Of a stretch of DNA of 64,000 nucleotides, positions 21,589-32,087 are shown in pieces. The position numbers and the translations under genes are program-made. Under the pieces are notes generated by a model. That model saw only the letters and a list, made by a program, of their open reading frames with translations. It was not told the DNA's origin and made no database searches. The stretch's first letter is position 1, and each line of letters opens with the position of its first letter. Source of the stretch: Mycolicibacterium wolinskyi (lineage in GTDB: Bacteria > Actinomycetota > Actinomycetes > Mycobacteriales > Mycobacteriaceae); contig NZ_LQQA01000008.1 in the NCBI RefSeq assembly GCF_002101965.1, positions 62,001-126,000 on the forward strand, given 5' to 3'.

Positions 21589-22779
21589 ATGTCGAGTCTG
21601 CGTCGCGGTGATCGTGGCGGTGCGGTCACCGAGATCCGGGCAGCGCTGGCGGCGCTTGGTCTCATCGAGAACCCCGACGCCGATCTCAGTACGGGTCGAC
21701 ACGTGGCACTGGACGCGTTCGACGACGAACTCGACCAAGCTGTCCGCGCATTTCAGCAGCATCGTGGCCTACTCGTCGACGGCATTGTCGGGGAGGCCAC
21801 GTATCGCGCGTTGCGCGAAGCGTCCTACCGACTCGGCGCCCGCACGCTGACCCATCAGTTCGGCGCACCCATGTACGGCGACGATGTCGCCACTCTGCAG
21901 GCCCGGCTGCAGGATCTCGGCTTCTACACCGGTCTGGTCGACGGATACTTCGGTCTGCAGACGCACAACGCGTTGTCCTCGTACCAACGTGAATACGGGC
22001 TCTATCCAGACGGCATCTGCGGTCCGGAAACGTTGCGCTCGCTGTACTTCCTCGGCTCACGCGTGACCGGTGGCTCACCGCACGCGATCCGCGAAGAGGA
22101 GTTGGTGCGCAGCTCCGGCCCTCGCCTGTCCGGCAAGCGGGTGATCATCGATCCGGGCCGCGGTGGAGCCGACCACGGGCTCATCATGCACGGACCCGAA
22201 GGCCCCATCAGCGAAGCAGACATCCTGTGGGACTTGGCAAGCCGACTCGAGGGCCGCATGACCGCCATCGGCATGGACACGTTCACGTCGCGGCCGGCCA
22301 ACCGCAGCCCATCCGACGCCGAGCGTGCGGGCACCGCCAACACCGTGGGTGCCGATCTGATGATCAGCCTGCGCTGTGCCACGCAGGCCAGCCCGGCCGC
22401 CAACGGCGTCGCGTCGTTCCACTTCGGAAACTCCCACGGCTCGGTGTCGACCATCGGCCGCAATCTCGCCGACTTCATCCAACGTGAAGTGGTGGCGCGC
22501 ACCGGATTACGTGACTGCCGCACCCACGGCCGCACGTGGGACCTGCTGCGGCTCACCCGCATGCCCACCGTGCAGGTCGACATCGGCTACATCACCAACC
22601 CGCGTGACCGCGGCCTTCTCGTGTCGACTCAGACCCGTGACGCCATCGCCGAAGGCATCCTCGCCGCCGTGAAGCGGCTCTACCTGTTGGGCAAAAACGA
22701 CCGTCCCACAGGCACTTTCACGTTCGCCGAGCTCCTGGCCCACGAACTGTCGGTGGAACAGGCCGGCCGCGGCGCCTGA
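21589..22779 (+). CDS. cwlM: CwlM, amidase-like regulator of MurA
   Basis: 396 residues from ATG 21589 with GGAGGGG upstream; a longer frame was rejected. Two peptidoglycan-binding domains (about 15-80 and 95-165) precede an amidase_3 fold. The first zinc-ligand motif reads DPGRGG at 188-193, with Arg in place of the usual His, so the amidase is probably inactive. Thr374 in PTGTFTF is the residue phosphorylated by PknB in M. smegmatis CwlM. Phosphorylated CwlM stimulates MurA, gating peptidoglycan precursor synthesis. No signal peptide. Homologue of Rv3915. Confidence 0.93.
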   Translation: MSSLRRGDRGGAVTEIRAALAALGLIENPDADLSTGRHVALDAFDDELDQAVRAFQQHRGLLVDGIVGEATYRALREASYRLGARTLTHQFGAPMYGDDVATLQARLQDLGFYTGLVDGYFGLQTHNALSSYQREYGLYPDGICGPETLRSLYFLGSRVTGGSPHAIREEELVRSSGPRLSGKRVIIDPGRGGADHGLIMHGPEGPISEADILWDLASRLEGRMTAIGMDTFTSRPANRSPSDAERAGTANTVGADLMISLRCATQASPAANGVASFHFGNSHGSVSTIGRNLADFIQREVVARTGLRDCRTHGRTWDLLRLTRMPTVQVDIGYITNPRDRGLLVSTQTRDAIAEGILAAVKRLYLLGKNDRPTGTFTFAELLAHELSVEQAGRGA

Positions 22780-23246
22780 TTCCCTCGGCGTCAGGTCGAT
22801 GGCGCCACGTCGATGCATTGTCCGTCAATCTCCAACTGTTGCACCGGAATTCGGTGCGGCAGGTCGGCCTAGAGACTGGCCATCACTGAGCGCCGCAACG
22901 GAAAACCATGCAATGAGCTCGGTAAGACAACCCCTTCAGGCTTCCGCACTGGTACGGTCATAGCCATTGTGACGGTGGGGATTTCACCCACATAAGGTTC
23001 CTGGTCGGTGTCGCGGCATGGGGTGATGGCTCCGGGTGTGATCACAGGCCGGCGACCCGATTCTTCTGATATATCTTTTCCGCGTAGGCGTCCGTTCCCG
23101 GCGGAGGCGATGGTGCCCCAGGTCAAGTGATGATCCAGCCGGCCGACAACGCGCACATGCACTGATAGCCACTCGTGTCAGATCAACGAGAAGCCGCGCC
23201 GTTTGCCCCATACCCGGTGGGAAAGGCCTCGCGTCAATGAGAACGG
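22780..23246. other. 467-base gap between cwlM and the Rv3916c-like gene
   Basis: The stretch looks lower in GC than its neighbours, with an ATATATC tract near 23072. Its short frames on both strands show no recognisable domain, ribosome-binding site or codon pattern. No clear hairpin, tRNA or insertion element was found. Confidence 0.5.
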
Positions 23247-23993
23247 CTACGGCAGCGATACCGAGCCCGCGCCGACGGGCAGTTCGATCCGAGCGTTCTC
23301 CAGCAGTCGCTCCAACGCGGCCTCCACCTCGGCCTTCCAGCCGAGACCCTTGTCGAGCTCCAGGCGTAGCCGCGGGAAGTACGGATGTGGTGCGACGACC
23401 GTGAAACCCACATCCAAGAGGAAATCGGCCGAGATCATGCACTGATCGACCGCGCAGTCCCCCAGCACCTCGACGACCGGCGCCAGTTCATCGGGCAGTG
23501 CGCCGCAGTCGATATCGGTCACGGCGGTCGTATAGCCGAACGCCTCGAGCGCCCGGACACCGCGGCGGACGAGATCGCTGACCACCGCGGCGAGCAGGCT
23601 GGCCGACAGGCCTTCGGTCTCCTCCGCGGATTCGACGGCGACCGTCGTCAGCAGCACCGCGTCGGCACTGACGGGTGCGGTTGGGAACAGGCGGGCACGT
23701 GGAACCGCGCCGGGCGGCGCGTAGAACGCGTACCCGACACACGGCTCGTCGCCCTTCAGCAGTGTCTCGAAGTCGCCGACCGCAGCCGGTGACGCCTGCA
23801 CGGCCAGCTGTCCGCACGAGCCCCACTCGAGCATGACCATCGAGAGCCAGGCTTCTTTCTCGAACTCGGGATCGGTGAGGTGATCTTCGCCGGGGACGGT
23901 CGACGGGTCGACTTCCCAGAACACACATCGCCGTGCATGCTTCGGCAGCTGCTCGAATCCCTCGAGCCGAAGCGGCGTGATGTGTGCTGACAC
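23247..23993 (-). CDS. conserved hypothetical protein, GNAT-like (Rv3916c-like)
   Basis: 248 residues from GTG 23993. An N-terminal LPKHARRCVFWEVDP block and a segment resembling acetyltransferase beta-strands (VGYAFYAPPGAVPRARLFP) are followed by VSADAVLLTTVAVESAE and a helix SLLAAVVSDLVRRGVRALEAFG; this order recalls GNAT acetyltransferases but I see no decisive acetyl-CoA loop. Position between cwlM and parB and length match Rv3916c. Function unknown. It is transcribed in the same direction as parB but 239 bases downstream of it. Confidence 0.75.
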   Translation of the reverse strand: MSAHITPLRLEGFEQLPKHARRCVFWEVDPSTVPGEDHLTDPEFEKEAWLSMVMLEWGSCGQLAVQASPAAVGDFETLLKGDEPCVGYAFYAPPGAVPRARLFPTAPVSADAVLLTTVAVESAEETEGLSASLLAAVVSDLVRRGVRALEAFGYTTAVTDIDCGALPDELAPVVEVLGDCAVDQCMISADFLLDVGFTVVAPHPYFPRLRLELDKGLGWKAEVEAALERLLENARIELPVGAGSVSLP

Positions 23994-24232
23994 TAGACTC
24001 CCCGGCTTTCACACGAAGTTGACGTGCGCGGCTGCCCCTCAAGGATAGGAGAGCATGCGGTCAACAGCCCAGTGGGCGGTGAAACTCTCATCGAACACCG
24101 CCCTTTCTGCGAAATATGGTGGCGCACAAGTGCTTTGCCTTCACGCCCACACCGTGCCGAGTGCGCTTCGACCGGATGTGTCACAGTGACGGAACGACCG
24201 TGGGTAGTTGGTCCTCGGTTTTCAGCGTCAAA

Positions 24233-25243
24233 TTACTGTTCTTGTGCGCTCATCAGTTCGACGATGCGCTGCAGATCGTCGACCGACCCGAACTCGACGA
24301 CGATCTTGCCCTTGCGTTTGCCGAGACTGACCGTGACGCGGGTATCGAACGCCGTCGACAGCTTTTCGGCAACGTCCTGCAGACCCGGCATCTGGATCGG
24401 CTTCCGCCGGGGCGCCGGGGCGGTCTTGCCGTCGCGGTTGGCGAGTGTCACGGCCTCTTCGGTTGCCCGCACCGAGAGTCCTTCGGCCACGATGCGGGCC
24501 GCGAGTTCCTCCTGCTGCTCCGGACTACCCTCCAGCGAGAGGAGCGCGCGGGCATGGCCGGCGGACAGCACGCCTGCGGCCACCCGGCGCTGCACCGCGA
24601 TCGGCAGTCGGAGCAGGCGGATCATGTTGGAGATCAGCGGACGTGACCGTCCGATCCGCGCCGCCAGTTCGTCGTGGGTGACCTCGAATTCGTCGAGGAG
24701 CTGTTGGTAGGCCGCGGCCTCTTCCAGCGGGTTGAGCTGCACGCGGTGGATGTTCTCGAGGAGTGCGTCGCGCAGCATACTGTCGTCGGCGGTTTCGCGG
24801 ACGATCGCGGGGATTGCCGTCAGGCCGGCCTGCTGAGCGGCCCGCCACCGGCGCTCCCCCATGACGATCTGGTAGCGGATATCGCCTTCGCCGGGCACGG
24901 CACGTACGACGATCGGCTGCATCAAGCCGAATTCGCGGATCGAGTGGACGAGCTCGTTCAGCGCTTCGTCATCGAAGACCTGGCGCGGCTGACGCGGGTT
25001 CGGCTCGATGGCGGCCGGGTCGATCTCGCGATACGTGGCACCGACGGCTTCTCCGTCAATCTGCTCGACCGGGGTCGGGGCCGGTTCACCGGGTGCTCCG
25101 GGTGGCGCACCCAGGAGAACGTCGGCGGCGCTGTCTCCCATCCGCGGGCTCAGAGCGTCGGTACCGCCATCGGCTGGCCCAGTCGGAATCAGAGATGCCA
25201 GGCCCCTACCGAGACCGCTTCGCTTCCGTGCCGGCTGATTCAT
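24233..25243 (-). CDS. parB: chromosome-partitioning protein ParB
   Basis: 336 residues. A basic N-terminal helix [14 protein letters not shown] contacts ParA. The ParB/Srx CTPase domain holds NPRQPR and GERRWRA (129-135), the CTP-binding box. The helix-turn-helix block [17 protein letters not shown]...[25 protein letters not shown] recognises parS, and the C-terminal dimerisation domain ends the protein. ParB loads at the parS sites in the neighbouring genes, spreads as a clamp and recruits SMC and ParA. It is 51 bases downstream of parA in the same operon. Homologue of Rv3917c. Confidence 0.96.
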   Translation of the reverse strand: MNQPARKRSGLGRGLASLIPTGPADGGTDALSPRMGDSAADVLLGAPPGAPGEPAPTPVEQIDGEAVGATYREIDPAAIEPNPRQPRQVFDDEALNELVHSIREFGLMQPIVVRAVPGEGDIRYQIVMGERRWRAAQQAGLTAIPAIVRETADDSMLRDALLENIHRVQLNPLEEAAAYQQLLDEFEVTHDELAARIGRSRPLISNMIRLLRLPIAVQRRVAAGVLSAGHARALLSLEGSPEQQEELAARIVAEGLSVRATEEAVTLANRDGKTAPAPRRKPIQMPGLQDVAEKLSTAFDTRVTVSLGKRKGKIVVEFGSVDDLQRIVELMSAQEQ

Positions 25244-25294
25244 GATCCTGTCCTGCCCCTCTACCGTCCGCTTCTACGCCTGCTGCTTGTTCGT

Positions 25295-26266
25295 CTACTG
25301 CGCACGAGGCGGCGCACCGCGCTCTGCGATCTCACGGCTCGCATCGAGATAACTCAGTGCGCCGCGCGAGCCGGGGTCGTAGTCGAGGATCGTCATGCCG
25401 TACCCGGGCGCTTCCGACACCTTCACGCTCCGCGGGATGACGGTACGAAGCACCTTGTCGCCGAAGTGCTCCCGGACGTCCTCGGCGACTTGGTCGGCCA
25501 GTTTGGTCCGGCCGTCGTACATCGTGAGTATGACGGTGGATACCGACAAGTCCGGATTGAGATGCGCCTTCACCATCTCGATGTTCCGCAAGAGCTGGCC
25601 CACACCTTCGAGCGCGTAGTACTCGCACTGGATCGGAATCAGCACCTCCGGGGCGGCTACGAGCGCGTTGATGGTCAGCAAGCCGAGTGACGGCGGGCAG
25701 TCGATGAACACGTAGTCGAAGTTGTAGTTCTTGAGCTCGGCGAGAGCCGACCGCAGCCGGCCTTCGCGGGCGACCATGCTGACCAATTCGATCTCGGCGC
25801 CCGCGAGGTCGATGGTGGCCGGGATGCAGTACAGACGCTCACTGTGCGGGCTCTGCTGCAGCGCCTCTTCGACCGGGATCTCACCGATGAGTACTTCGTA
25901 CGACGACGGTGTCCCGGGCCGGTGCTCGATGCTCAACGCGGTGCTCGCGTTGCCCTGCGGGTCGAGATCGATCACCAAGGTCCGCAGTCCCTGGAGCGCG
26001 AGCGCGGCGGCGACGTTCACTGCCGTGGTCGTCTTGCCAACCCCGCCCTTCTGGTTCGCGATCGTGAACACGCGCTGGCGCTCGGGGCGCGGGAGCTGGC
26101 CATGCGAGGTGTGGAGGACGCGAGTCGCCTGCTCGGCTTCTGCCGCGATCGGGGTGTCCATGCTGGCGTCCGCCGACCATGTGGTGTTGACCGGACCGTT
26201 CCATGTTTCACGTGAAACATTGGGCTTACCCACTGCGCTTGGCACCTCGTTCTGCTTCGAACCCAT
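25295..26266 (-). CDS. parA: chromosome-partitioning ATPase ParA
   Basis: 323 residues from ATG 26266. The start was set by AGGAG six bases upstream and by the position two bases after the rsmG stop; upstream ATG 26272 overlaps the same Shine-Dalgarno. Deviant Walker A KGGVGKTT begins at Lys73; switch motif DLDPQGNAST and Walker B DCPPSLG follow. ATP-bound dimers bind DNA and pull ParB-parS complexes to the new pole. The N-terminal 60 residues are a divergent extension that contains a parS site encoded as NVSRET (16-21). Homologue of Rv3918c. Confidence 0.95.
   Translation of the reverse strand: MGSKQNEVPSAVGKPNVSRETWNGPVNTTWSADASMDTPIAAEAEQATRVLHTSHGQLPRPERQRVFTIANQKGGVGKTTTAVNVAAALALQGLRTLVIDLDPQGNASTALSIEHRPGTPSSYEVLIGEIPVEEALQQSPHSERLYCIPATIDLAGAEIELVSMVAREGRLRSALAELKNYNFDYVFIDCPPSLGLLTINALVAAPEVLIPIQCEYYALEGVGQLLRNIEMVKAHLNPDLSVSTVILTMYDGRTKLADQVAEDVREHFGDKVLRTVIPRSVKVSEAPGYGMTILDYDPGSRGALSYLDASREIAERGAPPRAQ
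26204..26219. promoter_or_regulatory. parS site 1 (inside parA)
   Basis: A perfect 16-base palindrome, TGTTTCACGTGAAACA, the universal ParB-binding consensus. It lies inside the parA frame, read there as codons 16-21 (NVSRET). Confidence 0.95.
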
Positions 26267-26268
26267 CT

Positions 26269-27015
<747 letters not shown>

Positions 27016-27036
27016 CTACGAACTACACCGATGTAA

Positions 27037-27579
27037 CTAGCCAAGGAGAACAACGACGCGGCGCGACGGCTCCACGCCCTCGCTCTCACTCCGGACGCCG
27101 TCGATCGCGGCGACCGCGTCGTGGACGATCTTCCTCTCGAAGGGAGTCATCGGGGCGAGTTCTTCGCGCTCGCCGGACTCCAGCACGCGTCGCGCGACCT
27201 TCTCGCCGAGCGCGGCAAGCTCGTCGCGGCGACGCCGACGCCACCGAGCGATGTCCAGCATGAGCCGACTCCGCTCCCCCGTCTTCTGGTGAACCGCGAG
27301 CCGGGTCAGCTCCTGCAGCGCGTCGAGCACCTCGCCTTTACGACCAACCAACTTGTTCAGGTCGCCGCCGCCGTCGATGCTCACGACCGCGCGGTCGCCC
27401 TCCACATCGAGATCGATATCGCCGTCGAAATCCAGAAGATCGAGAAGCTCCTCGAGGTAGTCACCGGCGATCTCACCCTCGGCGACCAACCGCTCCTCGA
27501 GGTCGTCCTCGACCTTCGCCACGGACTCGGCGCTCTCCTTCACCTCGGCGCCCGGTTCGGTCGTCTGTGCGTCCGTCAT
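27037..27579 (-). CDS. khpB: KhpB/Jag RNA-binding protein (KH and R3H)
   Basis: 180 residues. An acidic N-terminal third is followed by a KH domain (about 60-115; LVGRKGEVLDALQELTRLAV, with the GxxG loop as GRKG) and an R3H domain (about 118-178; the R-x3-H core appears in ERKIVHDAV). Jag/KhpB proteins partner with KhpA and bind RNA; in firmicutes they affect cell elongation. Conserved position directly after yidC in bacteria is seen here. Homologue of Rv3920c. Confidence 0.9.
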   Translation of the reverse strand: MTDAQTTEPGAEVKESAESVAKVEDDLEERLVAEGEIAGDYLEELLDLLDFDGDIDLDVEGDRAVVSIDGGGDLNKLVGRKGEVLDALQELTRLAVHQKTGERSRLMLDIARWRRRRRDELAALGEKVARRVLESGEREELAPMTPFERKIVHDAVAAIDGVRSESEGVEPSRRVVVLLG

Positions 27580-27615
27580 ATCCGTCTTCTCCCTACTTGT
27601 GCCAGCCGGAACTGG

Positions 27616-28701
27616 TCAACGTTTCCGCTTCTTGGGGCGCGCGCCTGGCTTCGGCGTTCGGCTCACCGCCGTCGTGCCCGTGGTGTCTGTCTTGGGATCG
27701 TCAGCTTTGTTGTCGGTCGCGGCCGAGCTTTCGATCTCGGGCACCGTGCTCTCGACATCGGGGCCCGCAGACGTACTCGGGGTCTGTTTGCGAGCCCGAT
27801 TCGGTTTGGCTCCCGGCGCCGGCGCGTTGGCGGCGCGGCGTTCGAGCGCCTCGGCCTTCTTCGCTTCCTCTTCCTTCTCGATCTTGCCGAACACGTAGTG
27901 CTGCTGACCGTAGGTCCAGATGTTGTTGGCCAGCCAGTACATGATCACGGCGAGCGGAAGGAACGGGCCGCCGACGACGACACCGAGCGGGAACACGTAC
28001 AGCGCGAGCTTGTTCATCATCGCGGTCTGAGGATTGGACGCCGCTTCCGGACTCTGGCGCGCGACGGATGCGCGGCTGTTGAAGTGCGTCGCGATGCCGG
28101 CCAGGATCATGATCGGCAGACCGACGGCGATCACCGCGAGGCGGTTGAATTCGGTGAAGGCCTCGAGGCCGTGCTGCTGGATCATCGTCGCGCCCAGTGG
28201 GGCACCGAACAGGTTCGCGTCCAGGAAGTGCCCGACGTCGGTCGCGCTGAAGAGGTAGTTCGGCAGGCTGCGGTTCTCTTCGACCGAAAGACCCAAGCGC
28301 CCGATACCGGTCTGGGTGCGGTTGAACGACATCAGCACGTGATAGAGGCCGAGGAACACCGGCACCTGCGCGAGCATCGGCAGGCAGCCGAGGATCGGAT
28401 TGAATCCGTGCTCGCGCTGCAGCTTCTGCATCTCGAGCGCCATCCGCTGGCGGTCCTTGCCGTACTTCTTCTGCAGCGCCTTGATCTGGGGCTGCAGTTC
28501 CTGCATCTGGCGCGTCGTGCGGATCTGCTTGACGAACGGCTTGTAGAGGATCGCGCGGAGCGTGAACACCAGGAACATCACCGACAGCGCCCAGGCGAAG
28601 AAGTTGGACGGGCCCAGCAGGAAGGCGAAGGCCTTGTACCAAACCCACATGATCGCCGACACCGGGTAATAGATGATGTCGAGGCTGAACCAATTAAACA
28701 C
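27616..28701 (-). CDS. yidC: membrane protein insertase YidC
   Basis: 361 residues from GTG 28701, which has AGGAG eight bases upstream; a 19-residue longer frame was rejected. Family landmarks: an N-terminal helix ([19 protein letters not shown]), the cytosolic hairpin [22 protein letters not shown], and [20 protein letters not shown] in helix 2, with an Arg in the groove. Five transmembrane helices, then a long basic and acidic cytosolic tail (about 260-361, rich in Lys, Pro and Ala, ending [11 protein letters not shown]) that probably contacts ribosomes. Homologue of Rv3921c. Confidence 0.95.
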   Translation of the reverse strand: MFNWFSLDIIYYPVSAIMWVWYKAFAFLLGPSNFFAWALSVMFLVFTLRAILYKPFVKQIRTTRQMQELQPQIKALQKKYGKDRQRMALEMQKLQREHGFNPILGCLPMLAQVPVFLGLYHVLMSFNRTQTGIGRLGLSVEENRSLPNYLFSATDVGHFLDANLFGAPLGATMIQQHGLEAFTEFNRLAVIAVGLPIMILAGIATHFNSRASVARQSPEAASNPQTAMMNKLALYVFPLGVVVGGPFLPLAVIMYWLANNIWTYGQQHYVFGKIEKEEEAKKAEALERRAANAPAPGAKPNRARKQTPSTSAGPDVESTVPEIESSAATDNKADDPKTDTTGTTAVSRTPKPGARPKKRKR

Positions 28702-29008
28702 GCGACTTGCTCCTGACAAGGTCGGCAGCGGCTGTCTCACCGGAGACATCGGTCTCACACGTATGCGGGCGACGCTCCGGTATGGGGTCCCATCCTCCCC
28801 GATGCCACGGGCCGCACTTCAGCAGCCGGACTGTGGCCAGCCAACCGCCACGGATCAACCCGTACTCGGTGAGAGCATCGACCGCGTACTGACTACACGT
28901 CGGCATGAACCGGCATGTCGGCAGCCGCAGCGGCGAGATCGTGTGGCGGTAGAGCTGGATCAGGAAGATCAGACCGCGGGCCACACCTGAACCCGCGCGG
29001 CGAATCAT
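28694..29008 (-). CDS. yidD: membrane protein insertion efficiency factor YidD
   Basis: 104 residues. The family block [28 protein letters not shown] and GWDPIP is complete, including the conserved Cys residues. An amphipathic N-terminal helix places it on the inner face of the membrane where it aids YidC-dependent insertion. It overlaps yidC by 8 bases and rnpA by 4, showing a tightly packed operon. Homologue of Rv3922c. Confidence 0.93.
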   Translation of the reverse strand: MIRRAGSGVARGLIFLIQLYRHTISPLRLPTCRFMPTCSQYAVDALTEYGLIRGGWLATVRLLKCGPWHRGGWDPIPERRPHTCETDVSGETAAADLVRSKSRV

Positions 29009-29373
29009 GAAGACGTCCCGCGCCGGGCACCCGCGCGCTCATGGACCTTCTCGACGGCCTGACGCAGCTGCTGCTCCAAGCGGGGCGACAGCGCATCACG
29101 GCAACCCGGCCGCGCCCGGATGACCATCAGGTCGGCGGGATGGAGATGGGGCAACACAGTTCGAGCCGCGTGCCGCAAGCGACGCGACACACGATGACGT
29201 TCCACCGCGTTCCCCACAGACTTGGACACGATCAAGCCGATCCGCGGACCACTCTCGTCCGAACCGTTGCGTAATGCGTGCACGACAACATCAGGTTGCA
29301 CAGCACGCACGCCACGACCGACGGTGGCACTGAACTCCGCGGACCGCCTCATCCGGTGTCGAGCCGGAAGCAC
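29005..29373 (-). CDS. rnpA: ribonuclease P protein component
   Basis: 122 residues from GTG 29373. The protein subunit assists the RNase P RNA in trimming 5' leaders of tRNA precursors. The basic RNR signature is visible as [16 protein letters not shown], preceded by the [11 protein letters not shown] strand. Start begins [11 protein letters not shown], in line with other mycobacterial RnpA. Directly downstream of rpmH by 18 bases. Homologue of Rv3923c. Confidence 0.94.
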   Translation of the reverse strand: MLPARHRMRRSAEFSATVGRGVRAVQPDVVVHALRNGSDESGPRIGLIVSKSVGNAVERHRVSRRLRHAARTVLPHLHPADLMVIRARPGCRDALSPRLEQQLRQAVEKVHERAGARRGTSS

Positions 29374-29391
29374 CGCGCTACCTGCGTCGAA

Positions 29392-29535
29392 TCACGCAGT
29401 GAGCGCGCGACGGCCCTTGCTACGCCGGTTGGAGACGATGGCGCGGCCGGCGCGGGTGCGCATCCGCAGCCGGAACCCATGCACCCGCGCACGGCGGCGG
29501 TTGTTGGGCTGGAAGGTCCGCTTGCCCTTGGCCAC
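29392..29535 (-). CDS. rpmH: ribosomal protein bL34
   Basis: 47 residues from GTG 29535, with AAGGAG upstream. The sequence [21 protein letters not shown] is characteristic, and the rest is almost entirely basic. First gene of the rpmH-rnpA-yidD-yidC-khpB-rsmG-parA-parB series running away from dnaA. Homologue of Rv3924c. Confidence 0.97.
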   Translation of the reverse strand: MAKGKRTFQPNNRRRARVHGFRLRMRTRAGRAIVSNRRSKGRRALTA

Positions 29536-30038
29536 GGCAGTATCTCCTTGTTCCGTATGGCATCCGCGACTCACCCACACTTTCGTGTCGGAGAGACCCG
29601 GCTGCCGTTGATAAGCTCGTCCGTCGTGCTTTACTTACCGGCGCGGTCTCCGGGCAAGCCCGGGTCGCAGCCGTATCGCCACGTGCGGGCGACTGGTCAA
29701 GGTTACTGACGAGATTTCCCTGGGTCAAACCTGCGCCAACCGGCACGAAGTTCCGCCGGCGGATGTTGCAGAACTGTTGGCACTTCGACAGAAAACTGTT
29801 AGCTTCTGGCAATGCCGTTCCACGCCTGGACCGGCCCCGGACAATGAACTGAGGACGTCGTCTCGCCGCTGACCGCTCAGCACGTGACGAGCCCGGCCAC
29901 CACGCCCTCGCTACAGACAACAGAGCGACGGCGACTGTCCTTTCTCCACAAGCTGTGGATAAATATGTGGACAGTTCGTCATCGTTCTTTTGGTCGTCCC
30001 TGGGTCGACCTCCAGCACCTCAAAGGGGGTAACCGTCA
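29536..30038. promoter_or_regulatory. rpmH-dnaA intergenic region with DnaA boxes
   Basis: 503 bases with the divergent rpmH and dnaA promoters. Near its dnaA end is a cluster of DnaA-box-like sites: TGTGGATAA at 29954-29962 (TTATCCACA on the other strand), TGTGGACAG at 29966-29974, and a weaker TTCTCCACA at 29942-29950. These probably mediate DnaA autoregulation. AAAGGGGG at about 30023 is the dnaA ribosome-binding site. No other gene is supported here. Confidence 0.75.
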
Positions 30039-31538
30039 GTGACTGCTGACCCCGACCCACCTTTCGTCGCCGTCTGGAACAGCGTCGTCGCCGAACTCAA
30101 CGGCGATCACGAAGGCGGCCGTCAAGGCGATGGTTCCCTGCCTGCCCTCACCCCGCAGCAAAGGGCCTGGCTCAAACTCGTCAAACCGCTCGTCATCGCC
30201 GAGGGGTTTGCTCTGCTGTCGGTTCCCACGCCCTTCGTCCAGAACGAGATCGAGCGTCACCTTCGCGAGCCCATCGTCACCGCGCTCAGCCGCAAGCTCG
30301 GCCAGCGCGTCGAGCTCGGCGTGCGAATCGCCACGCCGCCCGACGAGCCCGACGATCCGGGCCCCGACAGCGCGCACGACCCGGCTCCCCTGTCGGTCGA
30401 CACCGACGAGATCGACGACGACCGCGAGGCCAAGGTCAACGCCGAGGAGAGCTGGCCGACCTACTTCAGCAGCCCGCAACAGGACCCGGCGGCCGCCGAC
30501 GGCAACGCGGTCAATCTCAACCGCCGCTACACGTTCGACACGTTCGTCATCGGTGCCTCCAACCGCTTCGCACACGCCGCCACGCTCGCCATCGCCGAAG
30601 CGCCGGCCCGGGCGTACAACCCCTTGTTCATCTGGGGCGAATCGGGCCTCGGCAAGACCCATCTGCTGCACGCCGCCGGAAATTATGCGCAACGTCTCTT
30701 TCCCGGCATGCGCGTGAAGTACGTCTCCACCGAAGAATTCACCAACGACTTCATCAACTCACTGCGTGACGACCGCAAGGCCTCGTTCAAACGCAGCTAC
30801 CGCGACATCGACATCCTTCTGGTCGACGACATCCAGTTCATCGAGGGCAAGGAAGGTATCCAGGAAGAGTTCTTCCACACCTTCAACACCCTGCACAACG
30901 CCAACAAGCAGATCGTCATCTCGTCGGACCGCCCGCCCAAGCAGCTGGCGACGCTCGAGGACCGCCTGCGTACCCGCTTCGAGTGGGGGCTGATCACCGA
31001 CGTCCAGCCGCCGGAGCTCGAGACCCGCATCGCGATCCTGCGCAAGAAAGCCCAGATGGACCGGCTCGACGTGCCCGACGACGTCCTCGAGCTCATCGCC
31101 AGCAGCATCGAACGCAACATCCGCGAACTCGAGGGTGCGCTGATCCGCGTCACGGCGTTCGCGTCGCTGAACAAGACGCGCATCGACAAGTCACTCGCCG
31201 AGGTCGTGCTGCGCGATCTCATCGCCGACGCCACAACCATGCAGATCAGCACCGCCGCGATCATGGCCGCCACGGCCGAGTACTTCGAGACCACCGTCGA
31301 GGAGCTGCGCGGCCCGGGTAAGACCCGCGCCTTGGCGCAGTCCCGGCAGATCGCCATGTATCTGTGCCGTGAGCTCACCGACCTGTCGCTGCCCAAGATC
31401 GGGCAGGCGTTCGGGCGCGATCACACGACGGTCATGTACGCCGAGAAGAAGATCCGCGGCGAGATGGCCGAGCGCCGCGAGGTCTTCGATCACGTCAAGG
31501 AACTCACCACCCGTATCCGCCAACGCGCGAAGCGTTGA
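30039..31538 (+). CDS. dnaA: chromosomal replication initiator DnaA
   Basis: 499 residues from GTG 30039. Domain I (about 1-90) binds helicase partners; domain II is a Pro/Asp-rich linker (about 95-165). Domain III is AAA+ with Walker A GESGLGKT (200-207), Walker B LLVDDIQF and sensor motifs. Domain IV ends with the DnaA signature RDHTTVMYA (Asp461) that binds DnaA boxes. All key residues are intact. Homologue of Rv0001 and extremely similar to M. smegmatis DnaA as remembered. Confidence 0.98.
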   Translation: MTADPDPPFVAVWNSVVAELNGDHEGGRQGDGSLPALTPQQRAWLKLVKPLVIAEGFALLSVPTPFVQNEIERHLREPIVTALSRKLGQRVELGVRIATPPDEPDDPGPDSAHDPAPLSVDTDEIDDDREAKVNAEESWPTYFSSPQQDPAAADGNAVNLNRRYTFDTFVIGASNRFAHAATLAIAEAPARAYNPLFIWGESGLGKTHLLHAAGNYAQRLFPGMRVKYVSTEEFTNDFINSLRDDRKASFKRSYRDIDILLVDDIQFIEGKEGIQEEFFHTFNTLHNANKQIVISSDRPPKQLATLEDRLRTRFEWGLITDVQPPELETRIAILRKKAQMDRLDVPDDVLELIASSIERNIRELEGALIRVTAFASLNKTRIDKSLAEVVLRDLIADATTMQISTAAIMAATAEYFETTVEELRGPGKTRALAQSRQIAMYLCRELTDLSLPKIGQAFGRDHTTVMYAEKKIRGEMAERREVFDHVKELTTRIRQRAKR

Positions 31539-32087
31539 GCGCGGGCGCCCGTCCGGCGTCTCACATTGTGGTTCCGGGGCCCGACCCCGCGAAAAATCTG
31601 CGAACAACTTTCGTCACACGGGCGTCAGTTGTCACACTCGAGCACTGTGGATGGCGCTGTGTACAACCTGCGGGCAAACCACGGGATGAACATCGAATCG
31701 ATCCACACGGGCCCGGCTGTCCACAGTCCGACTCACAACCGCGCCCCGCGCTCCACAGCCGGCTCACATCGCGACACACCGCGCGTACTGGGCAAACCAC
31801 ACTTCATCCCCAGATTCCACAGCACCTAATACTGTTACTCAAATATCTTCCTAGGATTCTCTTTAGAAGAAGCACCTTGGGGAGATTCGGCCCGCCGGGT
31901 GCGCGGCCGGCTCAGCGCACGCCGATGTCAGCCCGATCGATTAGCTTTCAAGTTGGTGCGGAAAGCTCTACGGTGGTTCATCGACGGCGCTTCCCGACCG
32001 TGTCATTCAGCGACTCGCTGCCTGATCCGGTCTTGGGAACGCGCTGGTAGAGCTCATTGCGGGGATTATCGAAGGGGCGCATAGGAC
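31539..32087. other. oriC: chromosomal replication origin oriC
   Basis: The 549-base dnaA-dnaN gap. Many DnaA-box-like 9-mers lie between 31.62 and 31.82 kb: TTGTCACAC (31629), CTGTGGATG (31645), GATCCACAC (31700), CTGTCCACA (31717, one mismatch to TTGTCCACA), CTCCACAGC (31751) and a TTCCACAGC (31815). An AT-rich stretch at about 31826-31870 is the likely unwinding element. The dnaN promoter must lie in the right part. Confidence 0.9.

Noticed and set aside
22869..23162. 97-codon minus-strand frame between cwlM and the Rv3916c-like gene
   Set aside because: No domain, ribosome-binding site or matching codon pattern; looks like chance in lower-GC DNA.
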